Both the position numbers and the translations under genes were made by a program. A DNA stretch of 64,000 nt, taken from positions 186,001-250,000 of the forward strand of contig CAWKNX010000009.1 in the NCBI GenBank assembly GCA_963851085.1, written 5' to 3'. The notes beneath the pieces are model-generated. The model was not told the DNA's origin. It ran no database searches and saw nothing but the letters and a program-made list of their open reading frames with translations. This DNA is from DATFVJ01 sp963851085 (GTDB lineage: Bacteria > Actinomycetota > Actinomycetes > Streptosporangiales > Streptosporangiaceae). Shown here piece by piece: positions 29,025 through 37,115 of the stretch (positions within the stretch are counted from its first letter, which is position 1; each line of letters opens with the position of its first letter).

Positions 29025-29448
29025 TGCGTGCCATCTGAAGCGGTGCCATCTGAAGCGGTGCCATCTGAAGCGGTGCCATCTGAAGCGGTGCCATCCGAAG
29101 CCGTCTCGCCCGATGCGGTGCCGGGAGCGGTGCTCTCATCAGCGGGCGAGCCGGCGCCGGCTCGGTTCCCGCCGGAGGGCCGGCCTCGGCGGGCGCAGCC
29201 TCAGCGGCGGGGGCCTCAGCGGCGGTGGCCTCCGGCGCTGCTGCGGGAGCAGCAACAGTCGGAGCGGTGGCGGTCAGCGGACCGGGACCCTCGGCGATCG
29301 CGGTCTGGAAGCGGTGCATCCGGGCTGGCCGGAAACGGCCGAAAAGCCCCCACAGCGCGAGCGCGACCACGATGAACAGCAGCATCGGAAACGCGAATGT
29401 CAGCACCTCCGCGCTAAAGGTGCTCGCTGCGAGAAGTGACTCCGCCAT
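28981..29448 (-). CDS. small single-span membrane protein with MAPLQ repeats
   Basis: A 155-residue hypothetical protein between ctaE and ctaB. It has one membrane helix (about residues 14-35, LTFAFPMLLFIVVALALWGLF), a short basic turn (GRFRPARMHRF), an Ala/Pro/Glu-rich linker and four MAPLQ repeats (about 118-138). The ATG has GGTGA upstream, and the N-terminal half has ordinary coding character. The 3' end overlaps the ctaB start. Its position suggests an accessory or assembly role in the oxidase, but no family was recognised. The repeat part may be a recent expansion. Confidence 0.7.
   Translation of the reverse strand: MAESLLAASTFSAEVLTFAFPMLLFIVVALALWGLFGRFRPARMHRFQTAIAEGPGPLTATAPTVAAPAAAPEATAAEAPAAEAAPAEAGPPAGTEPAPARPLMRAPLPAPHRARRLRMAPLQMAPLQMAPLQMAPLQMARSEDWAASGRREHPS
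29036..29100. repeat. 15-bp tandem repeat encoding MAPLQ
   Basis: About five copies of GCCATCTGAAGCGGT follow in tandem. The unit is the reverse complement of the one at 9873-9922, apart from single substitutions. It lies within the small membrane protein gene, where the copies are read in frame, and immediately upstream of ctaB. Confidence 0.88.
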
Positions 29449-29534
29449 GAATTCACCTCACCGGTGTTGGTGCCTGTTGTCGAGCCACGAATAGAAGGTG
29501 ACTGCCTTGTGTACATGTCGGCGGGCTCACAGGG

Positions 29535-30203
29535 CTACAGCAGGTAGAACAGGATCCAGGCGAGGATCGCGATCGCGGCCAGGAAGTTCCAGACGACGGT
29601 GAAGGCGCTCAGCGATGCTTGGAAGCGCTGCAGGTTGACCACGTCGTCGGTCACCTGAGGTGGCTCGGCGAACCAGGCGACAGGCAGCCTGACCGACCCC
29701 GCGATGAGCGTTTCCAGCCAGATCATCGCCGCGAGCGCGATGACAACATAGACGGGGTAGAAGCCCACGAATACGCTCGCGAAACCACTGGCGCCCGGAA
29801 AGAACGGAAGGCTCAGCAGTTCCCAGATCTGGAGCCCGACAGCGGCGACGCCGAGCACCAGGGCCACGACCCCGCCCACCAGCCACGTGGTCTTGGCGCC
29901 GCTCTTCAGCAACCTGAGCACGATCGTCTGCACCGCCGCACTCACCACCACCAGGCCCATGATCAGTGTGCCGGCCCATAGGTGCGGCGGGATGAAGCCG
30001 CTGGGTTTCCACATGCCGTGCGGGTTCAGCGAACGCAGGTAGAAGTAGGCGAAAACGAACGCGCCGAACAGGAACGCGAGACCGCCGACCGCCAGTCGCG
30101 AGCCCGTCCAGGCCGCGTTCAGCGAGGCCTCGTGGTAGAAGAGTTCCTCTTCTGTCGCCTGGTCGCCCGATGCGGCCGTCGCTGTGGCTCTGGCGTCGCT
30201 CAT
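29535..30203 (-). CDS. ctaE: cytochrome c oxidase subunit III
   Basis: A 222-residue polytopic protein of the heme-copper oxidase subunit III family. It has five predicted membrane segments (for example LAVGGLAFLFGAFVFAYFYL), a cytoplasmic N-terminus, and a C-terminal helix (FTVVWNFLAAIAILAWILFY) with the Trp typical of the family. It starts in a 4-bp overlap with the ctaD stop (ATGA), indicating coupling. It stabilises subunit I and helps proton uptake. Confidence 0.88.
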   Translation of the reverse strand: MSDARATATAASGDQATEEELFYHEASLNAAWTGSRLAVGGLAFLFGAFVFAYFYLRSLNPHGMWKPSGFIPPHLWAGTLIMGLVVVSAAVQTIVLRLLKSGAKTTWLVGGVVALVLGVAAVGLQIWELLSLPFFPGASGFASVFVGFYPVYVVIALAAMIWLETLIAGSVRLPVAWFAEPPQVTDDVVNLQRFQASLSAFTVVWNFLAAIAILAWILFYLL

Positions 30204-32200
30204 GATCTGACCTCCGCTGCTGTGCCGGCCGACGCGGCACCCGCGAGTGCGCCCGCCACGACGCCCGCCGGCGGATTCAGATCGGCCACGGGCGGGGCGT
30301 CCGGCACCCCGTACTCATAGGGCCCGGACAGCACGACAGGGACGCGGGCGAAATTGTCCGGCGGTGGCGGGGACGGTACCTGCCATTCGAGACCGCGCGA
30401 CCGCCACGGGTTGCCTGTCTCTGGCACGCGGGCGATCACCGTCGACCAGACGAAGTTGATGACGAAGATCAGGATCGATCCGCCAAGCAGGAAGGCTGAG
30501 ATCGAGACCCAGTCGTTCAGCGTCTGCAACTGCCGCTGGTATTGGAATACGCGGCGCGGCTGGCCCAGGATGCCGACCGCGAACAGCGGGAGGAAGGTGG
30601 AGTTGAAGAATATGAACATCGTGTAGAAATGGATCTTACCCAGCGTCTCGTTGAGCTTGATCCCCATCATCTTGGGCAGCCAGTAGTAGATGGCGGCCAT
30701 GAACGCGAAGATCAGGCCACCCATGATCGTGTAGTGGAAGTGCGCCAGCACGAAGAACGAGCCGTGCTCCGTGGTGTCGGCAGGGACGTCAGAAAGGAAG
30801 ACGCCGGTGATCCCGCCGATGAGGAAGTTGAAGTACAAGGCGAGTGCGAACAGCATCGGGACGGTCAGCCTGATCTTGGCCTTCCAGAAGGTGCCCATGG
30901 CCACCAGGTAGATGAATCCGGTGGGAATGGAGATGAGCTCGGTCGTAAGCATGAACAGCGGCCGCATGTCCGGGTTGATGCCGGAGTCGAACAGGTGGTG
31001 CTGCCAGACGAAGAAACTGAGCAGGCCCACTCCGATCATCCCGGCCGCGGCGATGCGGTAACCGAAAAGCGGCTTCCTGCAGAAGACGGGGATGATCTCC
31101 GCCACGATACCGAAACCAGGCAGCGCGAGGATATATACCTCCGGGTGCCCGAAGAACCAGAAGAGGTTCTGGTAAAGGTAGCTGCTGCCGCCGAGGGTGT
31201 CGTTGAAGAACGCGGTCTGCGCCGTGCGATCGGTGAGGATCATGTACATGCCGCCCACGAGTACCGGCGCGGCGAGCACCAGGAGAAACCCTGTGGCCAT
31301 CATCCCCCAGACGAAAACCGGCAGGCGACTCCAGCGCATGCCGGGGGCACGGTAGTTGATAACCGTCACGACGATGTTGAACGCGGCGAGGATGGCCGAT
31401 ATCCCCATCAGCCCGAACGCGACGGCGTAGGAGTCCATGCCGAGGCCTGCCTGGACGGACAGGGGCGCGTATCCGGTCCAGCCGGTTGGGAAGCCGCCGA
31501 ACAGGAGGCCGGAGAGCAGGACGATGAAGGCTGCGGGCGTAATCCAGAACGACAGCGCCTCGATGCGGGGGAACGCCACCCGCTTGGAGCCGATCATCAG
31601 CGGCACAAGATAGTTGCCGAACGGGCCCATGATCACCGAGGTCATCATCATCATCATCATGGTGCCGTGCTCGCCAACGACCATGAGGTAGGCGCTCGGG
31701 CTCAGCAGGTGATAGCTGGGCGACAGCAGTTCGGCCCTGATCGCCATGGCGAACAGGCCGGCCGTGAGGAAGTAGACGATCATGCCGACGAGGTACTGGA
31801 TGCCGACGACCTTGTGGTCGAGCGAGTACATGAAGTACCTGGACAGGTTCCTCTTCCCCTGCTCCTCAGCCACCACCGTCAGGTAGGGATGGCGGCTCGC
31901 AGGTCGTCCTGCCATCTTGCGGAAGAGGTCATTGAACACGCCGAGCCCGGCCAGCCAGCCGACGACGCCGAGGCCGTACCCAAGAACGATGGGCATATCG
32001 TTCGAATCCGACAGTGGCAACTGCTGGTAGCCGCTGGCGAGGAAGTTGCCGAGCCAGTGGCCGAGCAGGTAGCCGAGCACCGCACCGATGAGGCCGGTGT
32101 GGATCGCCGGGCGCAGCCACCAGGCCCGCGTTCTCGGTGGCCCGGCCGGCTCCTGCCCGCCGGGCTGCTCCGCCGTATCCGGCTGCGTCTCGATGGCCAT
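30200..32200 (-). CDS. ctaD: cytochrome c oxidase subunit I, with altered D-channel entry
   Basis: A 666-residue catalytic subunit reducing O2 at a heme a3-CuB site. Residues 31-100 add two helices before the core, which starts near KRNLSRYFMYSLDHK. Ligands are visible: His178 (GEHGT) and the final His pair (AHFHYTIMGG) for hemes a and a3, HPEVYIL with the Glu and the His-Tyr pair, and WQHHLF for CuB. In the helix II-III loop, the usual APDxAFPRxNA reads SKRVAFPRIEA: Arg207 replaces the D-channel Asp and Glu214 an Asn, while Asn196 is kept. Six Met follow His178. AGGTGA precedes the ATG. Confidence 0.95.
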   Translation of the reverse strand: MAIETQPDTAEQPGGQEPAGPPRTRAWWLRPAIHTGLIGAVLGYLLGHWLGNFLASGYQQLPLSDSNDMPIVLGYGLGVVGWLAGLGVFNDLFRKMAGRPASRHPYLTVVAEEQGKRNLSRYFMYSLDHKVVGIQYLVGMIVYFLTAGLFAMAIRAELLSPSYHLLSPSAYLMVVGEHGTMMMMMMTSVIMGPFGNYLVPLMIGSKRVAFPRIEALSFWITPAAFIVLLSGLLFGGFPTGWTGYAPLSVQAGLGMDSYAVAFGLMGISAILAAFNIVVTVINYRAPGMRWSRLPVFVWGMMATGFLLVLAAPVLVGGMYMILTDRTAQTAFFNDTLGGSSYLYQNLFWFFGHPEVYILALPGFGIVAEIIPVFCRKPLFGYRIAAAGMIGVGLLSFFVWQHHLFDSGINPDMRPLFMLTTELISIPTGFIYLVAMGTFWKAKIRLTVPMLFALALYFNFLIGGITGVFLSDVPADTTEHGSFFVLAHFHYTIMGGLIFAFMAAIYYWLPKMMGIKLNETLGKIHFYTMFIFFNSTFLPLFAVGILGQPRRVFQYQRQLQTLNDWVSISAFLLGGSILIFVINFVWSTVIARVPETGNPWRSRGLEWQVPSPPPPDNFARVPVVLSGPYEYGVPDAPPVADLNPPAGVVAGALAGAASAGTAAEVRS
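31643..31660. repeat. CAT trinucleotide repeat encoding six Met in ctaD
   Basis: Six CAT triplets on the plus strand are ATG codons in ctaD. They give Met181-186, beginning three residues after the heme a ligand His178 in helix II. Confidence 0.9.
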
Positions 32201-32281
32201 CCGGTCACCTCTTCATCGAACTGATAGGGCGGCGGCGGCCCGGGGGCACGGCCACCAAGGAGGGGTGCGGGCTCGCGGGAA

Positions 32282-33235
32282 TCATGGCTGGTACGGATCC
32301 TGCGGCGGGTAGTAGTAGCCATTCGCGCCGGTAATTCCCAGCTTGATGAGCGCCTTGCCGATATTCGGGATGACAGTCGGGTCGTAGACGGTCGCGTACG
32401 GCGGCAAAATCTTGGTCACATCCGCCAGATGCGCCTGGGTGGCTGTAGCCCAGGCCAGGAACTGCGTTGGGGTTTCCACCCGGCCCACGTTGGTCATGGC
32501 GCCGTGGAAAATGCCGCACAGCTCGGCGCAGCGGACCTGGAATGTGCCCAGATGTTCGGGCTTGGTATACGCGACGTTGTTCACGCCCGGGTTGGCGTCG
32601 GCCTTCACCCCGAGCTGATAGGCCCAGAAGCTGTGGATGACGTCGAGAGAGGTGACATTGAACTGTACGTTCCTGTTTTGCGGCAGCACAAGCTGGGTCG
32701 TCTGCATGCCGCCGAACTGCGGATAGCGGTAGGTGAAGATCCACTGCTGCCCGATGACCTGCACCTGGAGCGGGGTGGCGCCGCTCGGCTTCCAGATCGG
32801 CGATGCGCCTTCACCCGCGCCGGCGCCCGCTGGAACCCACAGTTCGACCGTGCCGAACACGAACAGGCCGAGCACGATGACCGCGGTCGCCGTGATCCAG
32901 GTCACCGACACGCGGGTGTTGCCGTGGATCGGCGGGCCGTCCGTGTCGTCTCCTTCGGGTTGCCGCCAGACGACCAGGGCGTAGATGAAGTAGATGATCA
33001 CGAACAGCATGACGGGCGCGGCCAGGACGGCCATGACATTGATGTCGAACTGCTGGCTGGCGGCTGACGACGACATGGCGCCTGGCGGCATGTGCGGCCC
33101 AAGGACGAACCAGAGCAGCACATCGCAGATTACGGCCGCGATGAGCCAGATCAGGAAGATCCGCAGCCCGTGACGCGGCTCCGGTCGGCCGCCGGTGGGC
33201 GGTCCGGACGGCGCAGGCGCCGTTTCGGCGGCCAT
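32282..33235 (-). CDS. ctaC: cytochrome c oxidase subunit II (CuA)
   Basis: A 317-residue membrane protein with two helices (about 25-46 and 68-90) and an outer cupredoxin domain. The binuclear CuA site is complete: VIHSFW supplies the first His, and CAELCGIFHGAM the two Cys, second His and Met. It accepts electrons from cytochrome c and passes them to subunit I. There is no lipobox at the N-terminus. A C-terminal extension of about 70 residues, including GANGYYYPP, follows the CuA domain. The ATG overlaps the stop of the cupredoxin-like gene by one base. Confidence 0.94.
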   Translation of the reverse strand: MAAETAPAPSGPPTGGRPEPRHGLRIFLIWLIAAVICDVLLWFVLGPHMPPGAMSSSAASQQFDINVMAVLAAPVMLFVIIYFIYALVVWRQPEGDDTDGPPIHGNTRVSVTWITATAVIVLGLFVFGTVELWVPAGAGAGEGASPIWKPSGATPLQVQVIGQQWIFTYRYPQFGGMQTTQLVLPQNRNVQFNVTSLDVIHSFWAYQLGVKADANPGVNNVAYTKPEHLGTFQVRCAELCGIFHGAMTNVGRVETPTQFLAWATATQAHLADVTKILPPYATVYDPTVIPNIGKALIKLGITGANGYYYPPQDPYQP

Positions 33236-33906
33236 CAGGCCACTACCTCAAGCTCGCCGGCCATGAAACCGAGTGTGGACATGGGACCACCGTTACCGTC
33301 GACGAATCCGCCACCGCAGGGAACGCGGCACTGCCAGATGAAGACGCCTCCCGCGCGGGGCGTCCTGAAGCTGAAGGTGTTCACCGTGCGCGGGCCGCTC
33401 GTGCAGGGGGAGGTCCCGCACAGGTTCGGGTTCAATGGCGACGCGATCGGCACACTGAGCCCGAGACCTGGAATCGCGAAAGTATGCTGCACCGAGCAGG
33501 CGGACCATGAGTTCAGCACGGTGACCGGTTTTCCGTCGACATACTCGATCCCGCCGATCGTGCCCATGACCTTGCCCCACAACTGATTCCGCAGCGGTGT
33601 ACAGCCGTCATAACCAAGAATCGTGACGTTTACCTGAGTATTGGCGGGCACCTTGAGGAGTGTGGTATGTACCCACTGCCCGGTCTGCGGATTCTTGATG
33701 AAATATGACACCCAATCGGGGGTGTCACTCACCGTGTTCTGCGCATCGGTCTGCATGACGACATTCACTTGGCCAGCCTTGGCCACCGACGTGTAGTCCA
33801 CCACCGGCGGGCCGGCAAGCAGGTAATGGATGACCACGAAGACGACCCCGGCGACCACCGCGACAAACGCGACCAGGAGGGTCGCGACACGAACCGGCAG
33901 CGACAC
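33235..33906 (-). CDS. membrane-anchored cupredoxin-like protein heading the oxidase operon
   Basis: A 223-residue protein with one N-terminal helix (VATLLVAFVAVVAGVVFVVI) and an extracytoplasmic beta-rich domain. The pattern resembles CoxII/cupredoxin folds: ACSVQHTFAIPG could supply a His, and WQCRVPCGGGFVDGNGGPM a Cys-X3-Cys, with GGPM where CuA proteins have HxxM. The second CuA His is missing and no known family was recognised. The GTG start has GAGGTGG upstream. Its first position in the operon suggests a copper or electron-transfer role for the oxidase (inference). Confidence 0.65.
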   Translation of the reverse strand: MSLPVRVATLLVAFVAVVAGVVFVVIHYLLAGPPVVDYTSVAKAGQVNVVMQTDAQNTVSDTPDWVSYFIKNPQTGQWVHTTLLKVPANTQVNVTILGYDGCTPLRNQLWGKVMGTIGGIEYVDGKPVTVLNSWSACSVQHTFAIPGLGLSVPIASPLNPNLCGTSPCTSGPRTVNTFSFRTPRAGGVFIWQCRVPCGGGFVDGNGGPMSTLGFMAGELEVVA

Positions 33907-34262
33907 CGGTCACCACCTCGCTTCCTCGACTCGGGTGGTACTCCCACGCGAGCGTCTCGCCGGGCGCTGCCTGGAGCTGCATTGGTGACGGCATGCTCCC
34001 AGCCGGCATGCGCAGATACAGCTCTCGACACGCTCTCGAACGCAATGTTCCGAATACCTGTAGTACGCGGCAAGGCCGGCGACGATGGATGACGAAATTG
34101 TCATGATCACGGCGCCGGTGTGGGGCTCACCCCGTGGTTGGTTGCGCAGGGGTTGACCGCGGCTCCTGGATGGAGTAGACGAGCACGAGGGTCCTTCGCA
34201 CGCCGTGCGGAGGATGGGCGCCACCAGGCCAAGGGTGGCTTACGTGAAGTGGCGTTGTGTTG
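33907..34262. promoter_or_regulatory. divergent promoter region, oxidase operon / two-component system
   Basis: No gene is seen. The region must hold promoters for both the leftward oxidase operon and the rightward regulator genes. Visible symmetric elements are TGACGAAATTGTCA (34090-34103, imperfect centre) and GCCACC/GGTGGC (34220-34239), the latter about 25 bp before the regulator start. Binding factors are unknown; the divergent response regulator is an obvious candidate. Confidence 0.45.
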
Positions 34263-34961
34263 ATGACTACGCGGCATGCGGACGAGGATCTTCCTGAGAA
34301 GTCGCGGATCTTGCTCGTGGATGACGAGCCCAGAATCCGTGACTTCATCGGCCGCGCGCTGACCGCGGCAGGGGTCACGGTCGAGTTCGCGGCGACCGGG
34401 CACGAGGGTCTGGAGCTCACCACCATGGGTGACTACGACCTGGTGATCCTCGACCTGGTCATGCCGGATCTGGACGGCAGGCTCGTGCTCGAGCGCCTGA
34501 TGAAGATCCGGCCGGACCAGCCAGTGCTCGTGCTGTCATGCCTTGCCGACGTCTCCTCCAAGGTGGACTGCCTCGATCTCGGTGCACAGGACTACCTGAC
34601 GAAGCCGTTCTCACTGGCCGAACTTCTCGCCAGAGTCCGCGCGAGGCTGCGAGCGGAGGGGCATCAGTCAGGCGAGGTCCTGCGCGTGGGTGACTTGGTG
34701 CTCGACACGGTGCGGCTGCAGGCCGACTGCGGGCACGGCGCGGTTTCACTCACGCGCCTGGAATTCCTGTTACTACGCGAACTGATGGAATATGCCGGCC
34801 ACTCGGTGCCGAAGGGCCAGCTGCTCTATTCGGTCTGGGGATACGCATTCGACCCCGGCTCGAACGTGGTCGACGTCTGTGTGCGCCGGCTGCGCAGGAA
34901 GCTCGGCTTCGAGCTGATCAAGACGGTTCGCGGTGAGGGTTATCAGCTCGCCGCCGGGTGA
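34263..34961 (+). CDS. OmpR/PhoB-family response regulator
   Basis: A 232-residue two-component regulator. The receiver domain has the acidic pair in LLVDDEPRIRD, the phospho-acceptor Asp in VILDLVMPDLDG and the Lys in DYLTKPFS. The C-terminal winged helix contains SLTRLEFLLLRELME and SNVVDVCVRRLRRKLG. The ATG at 34263 was chosen; GTG at 34257 and TTG at 34260 are immediately upstream and equally poor in Shine-Dalgarno support. The kinase gene overlaps its 3' end by 29 bp. It is divergent from the oxidase operon, which it may control (inference). Confidence 0.92.
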   Translation: MTTRHADEDLPEKSRILLVDDEPRIRDFIGRALTAAGVTVEFAATGHEGLELTTMGDYDLVILDLVMPDLDGRLVLERLMKIRPDQPVLVLSCLADVSSKVDCLDLGAQDYLTKPFSLAELLARVRARLRAEGHQSGEVLRVGDLVLDTVRLQADCGHGAVSLTRLEFLLLRELMEYAGHSVPKGQLLYSVWGYAFDPGSNVVDVCVRRLRRKLGFELIKTVRGEGYQLAAG

Positions 34962-36390
34962 CCAGCCACCCGCGGCCTGGCGCAGTTGGCGTCCCCGGCC
35001 GGTGCAGACCTTGCACGGCTGGCGTTCCTGGCCGTTCGGGCGCGTCAGGCTGGAGTGGGTGGACATCGCGTGGGCGGTGTTCTCGCTGGCCAACCTGCTC
35101 GCGATGCTGTTGTTCGCGCGCTGGGAGACGGTCCCCTTCCACTTCATCTGGATCAGCCTCACCCTTCTTTACGGCTTTCGCGTGTGGTCCGCCCGGCCGA
35201 CGGCGTGGGTGCTGTGCCTGGTGATGGTGACGACCTTCGCGGCCATCTTGCTCGACGTCAGGCGCGGCACCGAGCCCGTCGACGAGCTCAACGAGGTGCC
35301 GCTGATGGCGGCGATGTTCGCGGTGATGGTGTGGCATGCGCAGCGGCGGCTGGCCGCCGACCGTGAGCGCCAGCGGATGGGCGAGGAGAACATGCGCCTG
35401 CTCGCTGCGCAGCGCCGGTTTCTCCAGGACGCCTCGCACCAGCTGCGTACGCCGATCACGATCGCACTCGGGCACGCGGAGCTGCTGGCCAGAGAACTGA
35501 TCGGCAGACCAGAGGCGAGCGACATCGGTGTGGTCGTGGGTGAGCTTTCCCGGCTGCGCAGGATCGGGGAGCGGCTGCTCGTGATCGCGGCGTCGGAGGA
35601 CCCAGACTTCCTGCGCCCGGAGCCGGTCGCGCTCGACGGCTTCACGATGGAGGTCATCCGGCGCTGGCGTCCCGCCGCGCAGCGGCGCTGGCGGCTCGGC
35701 CGCCTCGACGAGGTCGCCGTGGTCGCCGACAAGGAGCGGCTCGGCCTCGCCGTGGACGCACTGCTGGAAAACGCCGTCAGGCATACGGGGACCCGTGACG
35801 TCATCAAGCTGTCCGCGATTTCGGCTGACGAGGGCGGCACCGCCGCTCTCGTGATCGCTGACGACGGCGGTGGGATACCGGCAGCGGAACTGGCGCACAT
35901 TTTCGACAGGTTCGGTACCGGCGGTGGGCCTAGCGGATCGCGTGGCACCGGTCTCGGCCTCGCGCTCGCGCGCGCGATCGCACGCGCGCACGGCGGGGAC
36001 ATCCGGGTGCGCAGCAGGGTCGGCGCGGGCAGCGAGTTCGAGCTCGTGCTGCCCACGGTGCCGGCGGCTGGAACCGAGCGCTACGGCGAGAGCGGCGCCG
36101 CCGAGAGCCGTGACGCCATGCGGCTGCCCGTGGCACGGCCGCCCAGCCAGCGGCTGGATGAGCCGCAGGAGCAGGGTGCCTCCCCGGAGCCGGTGGCAGG
36201 CAGCGACGAGATTCGGCAGGCCGAGATGCGGCAGAGCGAGATGCGGCAGAGCGAGATGCGGCAGAGCGAGATGCGGCAGAGCGAGATGCGGCAGAGCGAG
36301 ATGCGGCAGACCGAGATGCGGCAGACCGAGATGCGGCAGACCGAGATGCAGGGGAGCAAGATGCGGCGGATGCGCCAGAGGATGCGGTAA
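34933..36390 (+). CDS. sensor histidine kinase with EMRQS-repeat tail
   Basis: A 485-residue membrane kinase. Four N-terminal hydrophobic segments (about 42-135) with short loops suggest sensing in or near the membrane. The H box is FLQDASHQLRTPITIALGHA, the N box LLENAVRHTG, and the ATP lid has ADDGGGIP and GTGLGLALARAIARAHGG. The catalytic domain ends near residue 375. The remaining 110 residues are a low-complexity tail with about eight EMRQS/EMRQT repeats. The GTG at 34933 is inside the regulator gene; a later GTG near 35056 would drop the first segment. Confidence 0.88.
   Translation: MRVISSPPGDQPPAAWRSWRPRPVQTLHGWRSWPFGRVRLEWVDIAWAVFSLANLLAMLLFARWETVPFHFIWISLTLLYGFRVWSARPTAWVLCLVMVTTFAAILLDVRRGTEPVDELNEVPLMAAMFAVMVWHAQRRLAADRERQRMGEENMRLLAAQRRFLQDASHQLRTPITIALGHAELLARELIGRPEASDIGVVVGELSRLRRIGERLLVIAASEDPDFLRPEPVALDGFTMEVIRRWRPAAQRRWRLGRLDEVAVVADKERLGLAVDALLENAVRHTGTRDVIKLSAISADEGGTAALVIADDGGGIPAAELAHIFDRFGTGGGPSGSRGTGLGLALARAIARAHGGDIRVRSRVGAGSEFELVLPTVPAAGTERYGESGAAESRDAMRLPVARPPSQRLDEPQEQGASPEPVAGSDEIRQAEMRQSEMRQSEMRQSEMRQSEMRQSEMRQTEMRQTEMRQTEMQGSKMRRMRQRMR
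36224..36360. repeat. 15-bp tandem repeat in the kinase gene tail
   Basis: About nine copies of GAGATGCGGCAGAGC or GAGATGCGGCAGACC follow in frame and encode EMRQS/EMRQT. Third positions are nearly invariant, so the expansion looks recent. Confidence 0.9.
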
Positions 36391-37025
36391 TGACAACGCG
36401 ACCCGCGCCCGGCCGGGCGAGCCCGAGCGCTCCCTCGACGAAGTCCGCCTGGCCCACATCGCGGGCTCCCGGCTGGCTGATCGCCGCGATCGCCGCTGTC
36501 TTGGCAGGCGCTGTGCTCGTCGCTCTCGCCCACCGGCCCACCACCGGTCAGCGCGCCGCCGACCTGCATGGGGTGATACAGACACTCACCACCGGCATCG
36601 AGTCGTGCGCCGGCGGGGTGCGAGACTCCCTGACCGCGCTGACCGCGGTTCAGGCCGGGACCAGCCATGATGTGGCGACCGCGATCAGCATCGCCCGTGA
36701 CGGCGCGACGAACTGCTCGCCCGCCAACAACGTGCAGCTTGATGACCTGGCCCAGTACCAGGTACCGGAGTCGCTCGCGAGGTTCGGCCTGCCCGTGGCT
36801 GTCGACAACCTTGTCACGTGGGCGTTCCCCTGGGCGCAGCGGGTACAGAATGACATCGCGGCCGTGCTGTCCGCGCGGGGAGCGTCGGCTCGTGACACGG
36901 CGTCCGCGGCTCTGCGGGCCGACCGGCGGCAGCTTGACGCACGGCGGGCGGAGGTGGACAGCGTGCTGCTGCGCGCCGCGCGGTCGCTCGGCTCCGCGGA
37001 CGGCCCGCCCAGCCTGCCACGTTGA
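36390..37025 (+). CDS. hypothetical membrane-anchored protein after histidine kinase
   Basis: A 211-residue protein not assigned to a family. It has a Ser/Pro-rich N-terminus, one membrane helix (about 29-46, WLIAAIAAVLAGAVLVAL) and a mostly helical outer domain with two Cys (ESCAGG and TNCSPANN). The C-terminal part (about 145-200) is predicted coiled coil. Its ATG overlaps the kinase stop by one base (TAATG), so it is coexpressed with the two-component genes and may be a sensor accessory (inference). Confidence 0.75.
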   Translation: MTTRPAPGRASPSAPSTKSAWPTSRAPGWLIAAIAAVLAGAVLVALAHRPTTGQRAADLHGVIQTLTTGIESCAGGVRDSLTALTAVQAGTSHDVATAISIARDGATNCSPANNVQLDDLAQYQVPESLARFGLPVAVDNLVTWAFPWAQRVQNDIAAVLSARGASARDTASAALRADRRQLDARRAEVDSVLLRAARSLGSADGPPSLPR

Positions 37026-37115
37026 CGGGCGCGGATGCTGCATGCCGATATGCGTTCTCATACGGCGGCTGATACGTGTGCGCTGCCCGGGAAGGGCCCG
37101 CCTGCACATAGCATC

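Noticed and set aside
30542..32224. A 560-residue rightward frame opposite ctaD.
   Set aside because: It is antisense to a conserved oxidase gene and is rich in His/Gln/Glu typical of reverse GC-rich codons.
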